DNA of 64,000 bases from Pseudooceanicola marinus (GCF_020177265.1 NZ_JAIVMC010000017.1:1-64000); one strand, 5' to 3'. Positions 54,059 to 63,372 are shown, counted from the first letter of the stretch. Numbers and translations are program-made. Notes: a model not told the origin generated them from the sequence alone.

Positions 54059-55183
54059 ATGGTGGCTTTCAAGAAGACGATGATGATCGCGGCGACGGCA
54101 GGGATGGCCTTTGCTGCAACCGCCGACGCACGGGACCTGCGGATCGCCTCGGGCGCCCCGCCGGCCCACCCGTCGAACGGCTTCCTCTACAAGCCCTTCG
54201 CGGAGTACCTGCCGGAGGAGTCGAACGGCGCTCTCGGCACCATCGAGCTGGGCACCGAGGTCGTGGGGCTGACCCAGATGAAGGACGCCCTGCAGACGGG
54301 CCTCGTGGACGTGGGCAACCTGCTGCCGCTCTACTTCCCGGCCGAGCTGCCCAACTTCGCCCTGGCGGGCGAGTTGTCCCTGTCGGGCCGTGACGCCCAC
54401 GCCATGGGCGCGGCGCTGACCGAATACACCGTCACCTGCGAAATGTGCCAGCAGGAGCTGTCGGACTTCGGCATCGTCTATCTGGGCTCCGGCTCGTCCG
54501 ACCAGTATGCCCTGCTGACCAAGACCCCGGTCAGCACCGCCGAGGACGTGGCCGGCCTGCGCCTGCGCTCGGGCGGCGCGCCCTATGCCCGCTGGGCCGA
54601 ACACTTCGGCGCGACCCCGGTCAGCGTGTCGGTGCTGGAAACCTTCGAGGCGATGTCGCAAGGCACCATCGACGGCTCCATGGCCTCCATCGGGGACCTT
54701 CTGGCCTTCCGCCTGATCGAGCTGGTGGAACACGTCACGCTGATCCCGCTGGGCACCTACTTCGCCACGTCGAACATGACCGTGGCGCAGCCCACTTGGG
54801 CGAGCCTGTCGGCAGAGGAGCGTGCCGCCATGGCCCGCGCGGCCAACAAGGCCAACGCGGACATGACCCAACGCTGGGGCTACGACTTCCCGCAGATCGC
54901 CCGCGAACAGGCGCTTGAGGCCGGCATCACCATCGAGGAAGCCTCGCCCGAGTTGATCGAGGCTGCGACCCAGTTCGCCATCGACGACCGCACCGCCGCC
55001 GCCGAAATCTCGGCGGAACGCTTCGGCATGGACGATGCGGCCGAGCGCGTGGACGAGTTCGTGCGCCTGATCGAGAAGTGGGAAGCCATCTCGGAAGAGC
55101 TGGACCACGACAAGGACGCCATCACCCAGCGTGTCTGGGACGAGGTCTGGAGCAAGGTCGACTTCTCCACCTACGGCGGCTGA
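54059..55183 (+). CDS. TRAP transporter solute-binding protein DctP
   Basis: 374 residues with signal peptide MVAFKKTMMIAATAGMAFAA. DctP features include LRIASGAPPAHPSNGFLYKP, AEDVAGLRLRSGGAPYARWA (the conserved arginine contacts a ligand carboxylate) and MSQGTIDGSMASIGDLLAF. ATG 54059 lies after GGAGGAGAAA. The ligand is probably the aromatic acid consumed by the neighbouring enzymes. Confidence 0.93.
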   Translation: MVAFKKTMMIAATAGMAFAATADARDLRIASGAPPAHPSNGFLYKPFAEYLPEESNGALGTIELGTEVVGLTQMKDALQTGLVDVGNLLPLYFPAELPNFALAGELSLSGRDAHAMGAALTEYTVTCEMCQQELSDFGIVYLGSGSSDQYALLTKTPVSTAEDVAGLRLRSGGAPYARWAEHFGATPVSVSVLETFEAMSQGTIDGSMASIGDLLAFRLIELVEHVTLIPLGTYFATSNMTVAQPTWASLSAEERAAMARAANKANADMTQRWGYDFPQIAREQALEAGITIEEASPELIEAATQFAIDDRTAAAEISAERFGMDDAAERVDEFVRLIEKWEAISEELDHDKDAITQRVWDEVWSKVDFSTYGG

Positions 55184-55272
55184 TCAGATCAGATGCCCAT
55201 GGTGGCCGGGCCTGTCCCGGCCGCCAGCCCCTTCCCTGCCGTCTCTCCACTCTCAAGACCAGGACACCTGCC

Positions 55273-55800
55273 ATGAAACGTCTTGAAAAGGTCGCGGACC
55301 TGCTGTCGCAGGGCCTGGCCCTGATCGGCTCCATCGGCCTGATGGCCATGCTCGTGCATGTCTCCATCGACGTGATTTCCCGCAATATCTTCGACCTGCC
55401 GGTCCCCGCCACGAACGAGGTCGTGTCGCGCTACTACATGGTGCTGATCGTCTTCCTGCCGCTGGCCTGGGTTGAACGGCAGCGCACCATGATCACCGTC
55501 GAGGTGATGGAAATGGTGCTGGGTCCGCTGGGCCGCCGCCTGTCCGATGCTGCCGTGGGCCTGTTGGCCACGGTCATCTACGCCTCCCTCGGCTGGGTGA
55601 CCTGGACCGTCGCCCTCAAGAACATGGAGATCGGCACCTTCGTCGATGTCCTGGGCCGGCAACTGCCCGTCTGGCCCAGCTACTTCCTGCCCACCGTAGG
55701 GTTCTTCCTGGCCGCGCTGATGACGGCCCTGCGCGTGATCCTGCTTCTGAAAGGTCCCTCGGAGGACCAAGGCTCCAGCCCGGAAAGTGCCCACCCATGA
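55273..55800 (+). CDS. TRAP transporter small permease DctQ
   Basis: 175 residues with four membrane helices (LIGSIGLMAMLVHVSIDVIS; YMVLIVFLPLAWVERQRTMI; AVGLLATVIYASLGWVTWTV; SYFLPTVGFFLAALMTALRV). The VERQRTMITVEV segment is typical of DctQ. ATG 55273 follows CCAGGAC. The stop overlaps the DctM start (ATGA at 55797). Confidence 0.92.
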   Translation: MKRLEKVADLLSQGLALIGSIGLMAMLVHVSIDVISRNIFDLPVPATNEVVSRYYMVLIVFLPLAWVERQRTMITVEVMEMVLGPLGRRLSDAAVGLLATVIYASLGWVTWTVALKNMEIGTFVDVLGRQLPVWPSYFLPTVGFFLAALMTALRVILLLKGPSEDQGSSPESAHP

Positions 55801-57098
55801 GTGTTGAAACCGGCTTCTACGGCATTGCCGCCCTGCTGATCCTGCTGATCCTGCGGGTACCCGTGGCGCTGGCGATGATCACCGTCAGCTTCGGCGGCAT
55901 CGTCAGCCTGCTGGGCACCGCGCCCGCCATCGGCATCCTGCAGAACACGCCCTACGACTTCGCCGCGAAGTGGACGATGTCGGCGGTGCCGATGTTCCTC
56001 CTGATGGGGTTCGTCGCCTTCCATGCCAACCTGACCTCGGGCTTGTTCACCGCCGCCAAGGTTCTGCTGAAACGCATTCCCGGCGCGCTGGCCATCGCCT
56101 CGGTCTTCACCTGCTCGGGCTTTGCCGCCGTCTGCGGCAGCTCCATCGCCACCGCCGCCTCGATGGGGCGGATCGCGATCCCCGAGATGGTCAAGGCAGG
56201 CTACTCGCCCTCCATCGCGGCGGGCGCCATCGCGGCAGGCGGCACCATCGGCGCGCTGATCCCGCCGTCGATCATCATGATCATCTACGGGGTCTTCGCC
56301 GAGACCTCGATCACCCAGGTCTTCATGGGCGGCGTCACCATCGGCATCATGACCGCCGTGGCCTATTCGCTGGTCATCCTGATCGGCGCCTGGATCCGTC
56401 CCGACCTGGTGCCGCCCCGCCCGATCGAGGGCGAGACGCCCCCGCTGGGCAAGGCCCTGATCGACACCTGGCCGGTGCTGGCGCTGATCGTGCTGGTCTT
56501 CGGCGGCATGTTCTCCGGCCTCTTCAGCGCGACCGAGGCCGGTGCCGTCGGCGCGGCCGGCGCGCTGATCTGTGCCCTGCTGGTCGGCCGCCTGAACTGG
56601 AAGGTGCTGCGCACCTCCCTGCTGGAAACGCTGCAGACCACCGCCTCGCTGCTGATCATCGGCATCGGCGCGGCCATGTTCACCCGCTTCCTCGGCATCA
56701 CCGGCCTGTCCAACTTCATCGCCGCCCAGGTTAGCGGCGCCGACCTCAGCTACTACCACCTGATGCTGATCGTGGTGGTGATCTACTTCCTGCTGGGCAT
56801 GGTGATGGAACCCTTCGGCGCCATGCTGGTCACCCTGCCGATCTTCATCCCGATCCTGAACGCCGAAGGCATCAGCCTGGTGTGGTTCGGCGTGCTGGTG
56901 GTGAAACTGCTGGAGATCGGCATGGTCACCCCGCCCGTGGGGCTGAACGTCTTCGTCATCCGCAACGTGGCGTCCGAGCACGTCACCACGATGCAGGTCT
57001 TCAAGGGCGTCGGCCCCTTCCTGCTGTCGGATCTGGTGGTCACGGCGATCATCGTGATCTTCCCGTCGCTGGTGCTGTTCCTGCCCTCGCTGGTCTAG
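55797..57098 (+). CDS. TRAP transporter large permease DctM
   Basis: 433 residues, 11-12 membrane helices. Family motifs: FTCSGFAAVCGSSIATAASM, GAIAAGGTIGALIPPSIIMI and EPFGAMLVTLPIFIPILNAE with MVTPPVGLNVFVIRN. Drives import with a sodium gradient, completing the DctPQM set. Confidence 0.94.
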   Translation: MSVETGFYGIAALLILLILRVPVALAMITVSFGGIVSLLGTAPAIGILQNTPYDFAAKWTMSAVPMFLLMGFVAFHANLTSGLFTAAKVLLKRIPGALAIASVFTCSGFAAVCGSSIATAASMGRIAIPEMVKAGYSPSIAAGAIAAGGTIGALIPPSIIMIIYGVFAETSITQVFMGGVTIGIMTAVAYSLVILIGAWIRPDLVPPRPIEGETPPLGKALIDTWPVLALIVLVFGGMFSGLFSATEAGAVGAAGALICALLVGRLNWKVLRTSLLETLQTTASLLIIGIGAAMFTRFLGITGLSNFIAAQVSGADLSYYHLMLIVVVIYFLLGMVMEPFGAMLVTLPIFIPILNAEGISLVWFGVLVVKLLEIGMVTPPVGLNVFVIRNVASEHVTTMQVFKGVGPFLLSDLVVTAIIVIFPSLVLFLPSLV

Positions 57099-57123
57099 GG
57101 CGGCGCGAGGCACGCGAAACACG

Positions 57124-57156
57124 AAGGGGCGGCCCGGGCATCGGGCCGCCCCTTTT
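57124..57156. terminator. Bidirectional intrinsic terminator between dctM and marR
   Basis: AAGGGGCGGCCC (57124-57135), loop of seven, GGGCCGCCCCTT (57143-57154), then TTTT on the plus strand and an A-rich flank giving T on the other. It lies between convergent genes. Confidence 0.88.
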
Positions 57157-57185
57157 CGTTTCGGGCCGTACACGAGGCGGTGCGC

Positions 57186-57743
57186 TCAGTCGCTCTCGCC
57201 TTCTAGGTTGGTCAGGAACTTCCGCATGACCCCCATGAAGGTCTCCAGCTCGGCATCGCTGACGCCCTCCAGCATGCGCGCCTCGGCGTCCAGGGCGATG
57301 TCCAGCAGCGCCTCGAACAGGACCTGCCCGCTGTCCGACAGCCACCAGCTGCGGCGGCGGACATCGCCGGGGCTGGCCTTCCAGTCCAGGTAGCCACGGT
57401 TCGACAGCAGATGCAGCGACCGGCTGATCGCCGACTTGTCCATGCGCAGCAGCGCGCAAAGCTGCGAGGCCGAGGCGCCCGGATGGACGCTCAGCAAGGC
57501 GATGACCCGCCATTCCACCACGCCCAGCTCGTAACCGTCGCGGAACGGTCCCGCGATCTGGCGGCTCCAGGCGGTGTGGACGGCGGCCAGCAGGAACGGC
57601 GCATAGTGATCGAGATCGAGGCGTCGTTTCCCCGAGGGCTGCGCCTCCGCTTCCCTCCCGGACGCGCCCGCCTCCTGAGCGTGGCTGTCCTCGCGCGTCA
57701 CGCATTCCTGCTCGGGCCGAACGGCCCCTTTCAATTCCTCCAT
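57186..57743 (-). CDS. MarR-family regulator, second copy
   Basis: 185 residues. The first 45 residues are charged and disordered. The winged helix then reads LGVVEWRVIALLSVHPGASA, SQLCALLRMDKSAISRSLHL and LLSNRGYLDWKASPGDVRRR. Upstream lies 250 bases of intergenic DNA. It may regulate the aromatic regulon or be unrelated; convergent orientation and a terminator separate it from the TRAP genes. Confidence 0.9.
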   Translation of the reverse strand: MEELKGAVRPEQECVTREDSHAQEAGASGREAEAQPSGKRRLDLDHYAPFLLAAVHTAWSRQIAGPFRDGYELGVVEWRVIALLSVHPGASASQLCALLRMDKSAISRSLHLLSNRGYLDWKASPGDVRRRSWWLSDSGQVLFEALLDIALDAEARMLEGVSDAELETFMGVMRKFLTNLEGESD

Positions 57744-57994
57744 GCAACTCCCCTCCCCTGGCGTTGGCTGGCGGTTTCGTGAAAATCCGTGAGGAGAATG
57801 TCACGGATGGGCCCCGCAAGGCCAGCCTTTGCGGCCGGTTTTCCCGCAAGCGGGCCGCCCCAGGCGTGCTTGCCGGGCAAAGTCGCGGCGAACCGGGGAC
57901 GACGGCAGGCAGCGGGCGGTGTTTCCCGGCCACATCAGACCCAGATCCCGCTTGACCGGCCCTGCCGGGATGTTCTAGTCAGTCCCCCACCCGA

Positions 57995-58068
57995 GCGGGC
58001 GTTGTGTAATGGTAAGACCCTTGCCTTCCAAGCAAGAGATACGGGTTCGATTCCCGTCGCCCGCTCCA
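57995..58068 (+). tRNA. tRNA-Gly (TCC)
   Basis: 74 bases with encoded CCA. Acceptor GCGGGCG pairs with CGCCCGC; anticodon loop CTTCCAA gives TCC; T arm GGGTTCGATTCCC. It marks the boundary between the catabolic region and the accessory right-hand region. Confidence 0.97.
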
Positions 58069-58532
58069 AAAGCTTCCCAAATATCTTTATGTTGCAGAGC
58101 CTTGGCCCCAATGGCGCCCTGGTCAGGACCAGAGTGCCGGAAAGCTTGAGCTTTAGCGAAACTTTGGGATGCGCCATTCGTCGCCCCCATCCGCACCATC
58201 GGAACCTGACATTAACGATCCATCATCTGCGGAATCATCTTGCCCGAAATGGGAAGCCAGAGCCGGCGGGAGGTGCCGCGCGCGCGCGCTCCTCTCGGTC
58301 CTCCAGACTGCTGGGCGAACTGTTGAAACGGCGCTTGGCCGCAGCCGGAATAGTCAGCATGGCGGTTATCAGCAGCGTCCCGACCAGCTTTATGGCAAGC
58401 TACCACCTTGATGGCCCTGGCGAGGTTCAACACCCTCTGTCCCCGCTCAGGCCTGATACCTTCAGCGCGGGCGAGATTGGGAATCAGCGTTGCGAGCAGC
58501 GACACCGCTTGGTCGGCCTGAGGCGCTCAAAC
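58069..58532. other. 464-base stretch without a recognisable gene
   Basis: Frames exist on both strands (58169-58411 plus; 58212-58505 minus) but neither shows a convincing start, ribosome-binding site or family. No tRNA-Gly direct repeat or att-like copy was seen. The DNA next to the RTX gene stop may contain a remnant of a lost gene. Nothing firm can be called. Confidence 0.5.
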
Positions 58533-61241
58533 TCAGAATATGAAAGCTTCCGAACTCAGTTGATCCAGGCCGACGCCGACAAGAAGGACCTCACCGGAGC
58601 CTTCAAATTGCAGAACGACCCCGCTTTCTGTCTCTTTGACATGATTTTCTATCAGGTCCTCAAACGACCCGACTTGCTCCAAGCCCGAAAGGTCGATGCG
58701 CTCAAAACGGTTCGAGGCATCAAAATCTTCGATGCGGTCCGCCCCGAAATTTCCCTGAAAAACAAAGGTGTCGGCATTGAACCCGCCTATCAGCGTGTCA
58801 TTGCCTTCTCCTCCTTCCAGAACGTCGAAGCCGGCACCGGCATGCAGGACGTCGTCCCCGTCGCCGCCCAGGAGCGTATCGTCTCCCTTGCACGCATACA
58901 CGCGGTCATCGCCTTGCTGACTTGAAAGCACGTCGTCACCGGACTGACCAAAAAGCGCATCGTCGCCCTGCCCACCGAGCAGGGAGTCGTTGCCGTCCCC
59001 GGCGAACAGCCGATCAAATCCCTGGCCACCGTCCAGCAGGTCTGCCCCGTCCCCACCGAAGAGATTGTCGGCCTGATCCCCGCCGTAGAGCGCGTCCGAG
59101 CCGGAGCCCCCATCGAGAAAGTCGAAACCGGCGCCGCCGAACAGGGCATCATCATGCGCGCCACCGAACAGGCGGTCCTCATGGATGTCCCCGAAGAGAC
59201 GGTCGGCCCCCTCATCCCCGTGCAGCTCGTCGTTTCCCGCCCCGCCATAGAGGTTGTCCGCCTGGTGCCCGCCCGACAGGCTGTCGTTGCCGTCGCCGCC
59301 CTTCAGCAGATCGAACCCGGCTCCGCCGAACAGGCTGTCGGCGCCTTCGTCGCCGTAGATGCGGTCTTCGTGCGTCCCTCCACTGACGAAATCGTCGCCT
59401 GAGCCCGCAAAGATGCGATCGTCGCCATCGCCACCGTAGAGGATGTCGTCCCCCGCCTCGCCGGCCATGCCGTCAGATCCGTCGCCACCGAAGGCCACGT
59501 CGTCGACCCCGGTTCCCATGATGCGGTCGTCCCCGCCGGCGCCATCGAAGACCAGGCCGGGAAACAGCTGGAACGCGTCCTCGCCTGCAGTGCCTTTCAG
59601 GACATTTCCGCTGGTGAGGTTGGGGATGCCCGGTCGTTCAAGGGCATGCAGGTAGTCGTCGAAGGGCGAGAAGGTGAAGTCGGCCGAGCCGAGTTCGAAG
59701 GTCACCCGCCCCTGATCAAGATCATCGGCGGGCGCCTCGTTCTCGTCGATGGACAGCAGGACGAGTTCCCAGGCATTCATCGACAGATCGACCGTCGTGT
59801 CCGTCCCGTCGAGCGTTTCGGTCCCGTCGATCCGCAGGACTGGGGTGCCGTCGTTGTCGAGGCTGGACCCGCTGTCCGAGATCAGCCGTGCGATGTGGAT
59901 CTGCGTCGGATCGGCATCCAGACCATAGGCGGCGAAATCCAGACTGACCTCGGCATCCTTGCTGCTGCTGGCGAAGGTCAGGATCTTTCCGTCCTGCACG
60001 AAGCGATAGATGAACAGATCTGCCACACCGTCGCCATCCGTGTCGTAGTCCGTCATCTCTCCATCGACGCTCATGCCGGGCAGCAAGGACCGCATCAGGA
60101 TGAAGGCCGCGCCGGTAAAGCCGACCTCTAGGTCCTCCTCGCTTCGGCCCGACAGAAACGTGTTCTCGTTATTCTGCAGGATCGGCCAGGCCTGCATGCC
60201 GTCGACCCCGCCACTGACCATCTGGTGAAACATCGAGACAACGCCGACAGCCGCTTGCACACCGGCAACCTCGCCATCTCCGAAGGCGCCGTTCTTCAGG
60301 TTCCACTCGGAGGCCAGCAGCCGCAGGTCCCTGCTTTCAAGCCCATGTGTCTCGGCATACTCGTCAAATGCCGTTTGCCAGTCCTCGAGAAGCGCCAGAT
60401 CCTTCTCGAGGTTCTCCTGGCCGTTCGCGGCATCGGCCCAGGGCATGTCCGGATAGAAGTGGTTGGCGACGCCATCAATGGCCGCAAAGAAGTCCTCCAG
60501 GCTCTCGACATGCGCATATTCGGTCTCGAGGCCTTCATCGAACAAGTTGTTCAGAAGCGGCGCATTGCCCTTTTCCCCGTACTTGAAGAAGCCCGTTTGC
60601 GCGATGATGTCCGGCATGGCCTCCGGCGCGAGACCACTTTCGACCAGAGCCTCTTCGATCCAGACGCTGAAGTTGCGGACCAGAACGGCGAAGTCACGGG
60701 TGCTCTCCAGGAGATCCCCGTTGTGTCCGTCCATCCATGCGCCATACTCGTTTCCGATCTCGAAAGCGGAGATCACCCCGCCGTTCGGATGCGCCACGGC
60801 GCGCGCGATGAAGTCCTTGAGTTCCGCCTCCACCGCGGCAATCGCCTCTGCGTCATCGCCGGTCAGCACCTCGATGTAACGGATGGTCGGCACCACCACG
60901 GTAACGGTGTTTCCCGTCTCCGCAGCATGATCCATGAAGGCGCCGAGGCTGGTCAGGTTGGTGGTGTCCGTCGGATCCGTGAAATTATGCGCGTCGATCG
61001 TATGCGCCCCGCCCGCCTCCAGGTGGCGCATGTCCGTCAGGTCAAAGTACTTCTCTGCCAGGGTTCCGCCGGGGTAGCGCAGATCGGTCGCACCGGCCCA
61101 GGCCGAAGCCTCGTCGAAGACGCCCTCGTCGCCGACGGTCTGATTGTGACCATCCCGATTGGCCAGAAAATTGGACCCAAAATGGTCGTCGGTGACCCTG
61201 TGGTTGCTTGGTTGAGATTCGAGCGAAATTTGTACTGGCAT
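58533..61241 (-). CDS. Glycoside-hydrolase-like protein with C-terminal RTX repeats
   Basis: 902 residues. Residues about 1-420 form a clan-A-type barrel: HFGSNFLANRDGHN, DLRYPGGTLAEKYFDL, the putative acid/base in SAFEIGNEYGAW (about 158) and the nucleophile in LLASEWNLKNG (about 310). This resembles families acting on uronate-rich or arabino-polysaccharides (GH39/GH79-like), but the exact family is not certain. A beta-sandwich-like region follows, then about 27 glycine-rich nonapeptides (GGxGxDxLx; residues about 585-828) that bind calcium and direct type I secretion. There is no N-terminal signal peptide, as expected. ATG 61241 has GGAGGTG upstream. No type I secretion genes are adjacent. 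Confidence 0.88.
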   Translation of the reverse strand: MPVQISLESQPSNHRVTDDHFGSNFLANRDGHNQTVGDEGVFDEASAWAGATDLRYPGGTLAEKYFDLTDMRHLEAGGAHTIDAHNFTDPTDTTNLTSLGAFMDHAAETGNTVTVVVPTIRYIEVLTGDDAEAIAAVEAELKDFIARAVAHPNGGVISAFEIGNEYGAWMDGHNGDLLESTRDFAVLVRNFSVWIEEALVESGLAPEAMPDIIAQTGFFKYGEKGNAPLLNNLFDEGLETEYAHVESLEDFFAAIDGVANHFYPDMPWADAANGQENLEKDLALLEDWQTAFDEYAETHGLESRDLRLLASEWNLKNGAFGDGEVAGVQAAVGVVSMFHQMVSGGVDGMQAWPILQNNENTFLSGRSEEDLEVGFTGAAFILMRSLLPGMSVDGEMTDYDTDGDGVADLFIYRFVQDGKILTFASSSKDAEVSLDFAAYGLDADPTQIHIARLISDSGSSLDNDGTPVLRIDGTETLDGTDTTVDLSMNAWELVLLSIDENEAPADDLDQGRVTFELGSADFTFSPFDDYLHALERPGIPNLTSGNVLKGTAGEDAFQLFPGLVFDGAGGDDRIMGTGVDDVAFGGDGSDGMAGEAGDDILYGGDGDDRIFAGSGDDFVSGGTHEDRIYGDEGADSLFGGAGFDLLKGGDGNDSLSGGHQADNLYGGAGNDELHGDEGADRLFGDIHEDRLFGGAHDDALFGGAGFDFLDGGSGSDALYGGDQADNLFGGDGADLLDGGQGFDRLFAGDGNDSLLGGQGDDALFGQSGDDVLSSQQGDDRVYACKGDDTLLGGDGDDVLHAGAGFDVLEGGEGNDTLIGGFNADTFVFQGNFGADRIEDFDASNRFERIDLSGLEQVGSFEDLIENHVKETESGVVLQFEGSGEVLLVGVGLDQLSSEAFIF

Positions 61242-61401
61242 GGGACCCACCTCCAACGGTGGCTTCCTGCGGCATCGGCGAAGCGGCCATCGGTACGGAA
61301 ACGTGGCAACTTTCGGGCATACCTCCAGCATTGTCGCCATTTGTATCCGGGCAGATGCGTTGCACCTGAGCGCGCAACGGGCCTGCGCCCAGTGAAGACC
61401 C

Positions 61402-61608
61402 TTGAGGAAATTCTGGAGGCTAGCTCTTGGACGACAGCTCATTGGCATTCCGAGCCAGAGCAAGACGGTGGCGTCGAGGGCGGCTGCGATCGAGATCATG
61501 TTCGGGCGCCTGACGGATCGGCGACGGAGTGCAACTCGCTACGACAGGCCCCCTGAGGTCGACTTTGCCACCGTCGCAGACGCCGCAACCGTCATGTTCC
61601 GGCCATGA
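61402..61608 (+). pseudogene. IS5-family transposase C-terminal remnant
   Basis: The frame reads RAAAIEIMFGRLTDRRRSAT then RYDRPPEVDFATVADAATVM and ends FRP. The intact IS5 family ends with IEIMFGRLKDWRRVATRYDR followed by CPKTFFSAIALAATVIFWL; the match is clear but only about the last 50 residues remain. No inverted repeats or target duplications were found. It records past insertion in the gap between the RTX and OpgC genes. Confidence 0.75.
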
Positions 61609-61647
61609 CGCCGCACCGGGTCCTGACCCTCTCTCGCAGCTTCAGGA

Positions 61648-62889
61648 TCAGGCCGCGATCCGGCGACGCCATCCGCGCTCTCGGATCAGGGGCGGCACCC
61701 ACATCAGCGCGAGCACGTAGAGGCCCAGGAGCGTATTGATCACCACACCGCTCGGCCCCCAGGCGCTGTCGTAGTAGCGCACTGCATAGACCAGTACGAC
61801 GTGCCAGGCGTAGACGTGCAGCGAATGCCGGCCGAGCAGGCACAGCGCAGGCCGTGTGAAGACCCAACGCAGACCGGCCGAGATCATCCGGATGGGGGCC
61901 AGCCGGTCCTGGCGGCCGGCGATCGCCAGCCAGCTGAACAGGACGGCCGCAGCCACGAAGTTGGCCAGATAGATCAGGCTGAAATTCGAACGCCGGTCGA
62001 ACGGCCAGAACACCTCCAGCAACTCCTTCGGCATCAGCCCGTGCGCGGTGGCAAAGCGCAGCGGCGCGAAGAGCAGCACGATCAGGAGGGCGCAAAACGC
62101 CACGCCGCGCGTCTTCGGACCGAAGACGGCATCCCAGTTGATGCGCCCGCTCGCCCAGAGGGCGCCCAGAATGACCCCGGCGATGAAGAGCGCCTGCCAG
62201 CCCATTGGGTCGAAGGCCATGCGCAGCCCCTGCGTGTCCGAGGCCTCCAGCGCCTCGTCCAGCGGCCCCGACCAGATCCGTGCCACCTCCAGCTGGCAGG
62301 CGATCCAGCTGAGCGCCGACAGGCCCGCCGCAAGCTTCCAGCGCCCCTCGACGGCCCATCGGGTGACCACGATCGCGGCGCCCATGAAGAAGATGTACAT
62401 GGGCAGGATGTCCATGAAGGTCGGCTGGAAGGTCAGTGTCAGGATCCCGAGGATCCGCATCGGATCGCCGATCGGCGCCGTGCCGAGCCAGTTGCGCCAG
62501 GCCAGGTAGCCCCCGGGGGCGAGGTCCCGGGCCACCAGGGCCAGGAAGATCAGCCCGACCGTCCAGAGCCAGAGCTCCGCCATTCTGGACAGGATGGACC
62601 TTCGCATCGCCGCGCGACCGTGGCGCAGAAGGCGGCGCCCCTGGATCAAACCGACCATGAGACCCGAAAGAAAGACGAAGCCCTGCGCACTTTCGACGAA
62701 CATCAGCTGCCGGAAATGCAGCTCCGTGAGCCAGACGCCGCCCTGCAGGACGAGGTGAGAAAGGGCCATGGTCAGCAGGAAGAACCCCCGCATCCCGTCA
62801 AGAAAGTCGAGACGTTTCACGTCACTTGTCCTGGCAATGCCGCCGGCCTCAGGAGAGGAAGGCAAGCTTTCGTCTGGGTCGATGGGCAC
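61648..62889 (-). CDS. OpgC-like membrane acyltransferase
   Basis: 413 residues with about ten membrane helices. RLDFLDGMRGFFLLTMALSH opens the acyltransferase-3-like fold, RQLMFVESAQGFVFLSGLMV and GRHSLHVYAWHVVLVYAVRY follow; this is the OpgC pattern (succinylation of periplasmic glucans in characterised members). The start is a GTG at 62889; a later start at 62818 is possible. Neighbour of a glycan-active RTX protein, consistent with surface-polysaccharide metabolism. Confidence 0.87.
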   Translation of the reverse strand: MPIDPDESLPSSPEAGGIARTSDVKRLDFLDGMRGFFLLTMALSHLVLQGGVWLTELHFRQLMFVESAQGFVFLSGLMVGLIQGRRLLRHGRAAMRRSILSRMAELWLWTVGLIFLALVARDLAPGGYLAWRNWLGTAPIGDPMRILGILTLTFQPTFMDILPMYIFFMGAAIVVTRWAVEGRWKLAAGLSALSWIACQLEVARIWSGPLDEALEASDTQGLRMAFDPMGWQALFIAGVILGALWASGRINWDAVFGPKTRGVAFCALLIVLLFAPLRFATAHGLMPKELLEVFWPFDRRSNFSLIYLANFVAAAVLFSWLAIAGRQDRLAPIRMISAGLRWVFTRPALCLLGRHSLHVYAWHVVLVYAVRYYDSAWGPSGVVINTLLGLYVLALMWVPPLIRERGWRRRIAA

Positions 62890-63059
62890 GGCGTCTCGGG
62901 GTCATGGCAGAGCAGCACAAGCTGCTCGATACAGGGAAGTTCGACCTTAGTGCCTTGGAGTGCTCCGGTCTAGCGTTCCACTCCCAGCGTGTCCTGCGTC
63001 GGGGCCAGGTCCTGCGCGGGATGTACTCACGACTGCAGCTACCGGCATTGCTCCTCATC

Positions 63060-63300
63060 TGGCGCAGCATAAGCTTGCCCGGCAGGTCGGTGACCTGACT
63101 GTGCAGCTGATACCGGTACTCATCCAGAGACCTGCTGCCCGACGCGCTCTCGCCTTTGCGACCCTCGGGGACCTCGTGCGTCGGAAATAAGTGATGCGGG
63201 TCGCTGTGTAGTGGTCTCTCAGCTCTTTCGGGCTGTGGCGACTAAAGTGGAACACTCCGTCTTCCACGAAGGTGAAGGCAGGCGAATTGGTTTCCGACAT
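63060..63300 (-). pseudogene. Decayed integrase related to the one at 189-1370
   Basis: The first 57 codons read MSETNSPAFTFVEDGVFHFS then RHSPKELRDHYTATRITYFR, clearly homologous to the integrase at 189-1370 (MSETISSPTFTFRKAGVFYF). Near 63130 the reading shifts to another frame (SLDEYRYQLHSQVTDLPGKL, against QLDQYWYHLRTQLMPLPGA in the intact protein) and the homology ends near 63060. Catalytic domain absent. Its upstream DNA also resembles that of the intact gene. Confidence 0.82.
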
Positions 63301-63372
63301 GGTCTACGGGTTCTAGCTACTGCGAATAGCTAAAGGAAACCCAATGAGTTATCTGCTGAGATGGTGCCCCCA
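63301..63372 (+). other. Integrase-upstream region with att-like core
   Basis: GGTCTACGG, AAACCCAATGAGTTA and ATGGTGCCC occur in the same order and spacing as upstream of the intact integrase (GGTCTACGG, AAACCAATGGGTTA, ATGGTGCCC). The core here continues CCCCACACGG rather than CGGGGGCGG, so it could have matched a different target. The distance from ATG to the core is 61 bases against 62. Confidence 0.65.

Noticed and set aside
58212-58505. Minus-strand 97-codon frame as a gene
   Set aside because: No ribosome-binding site, no recognised family; could be a remnant, but evidence is insufficient.
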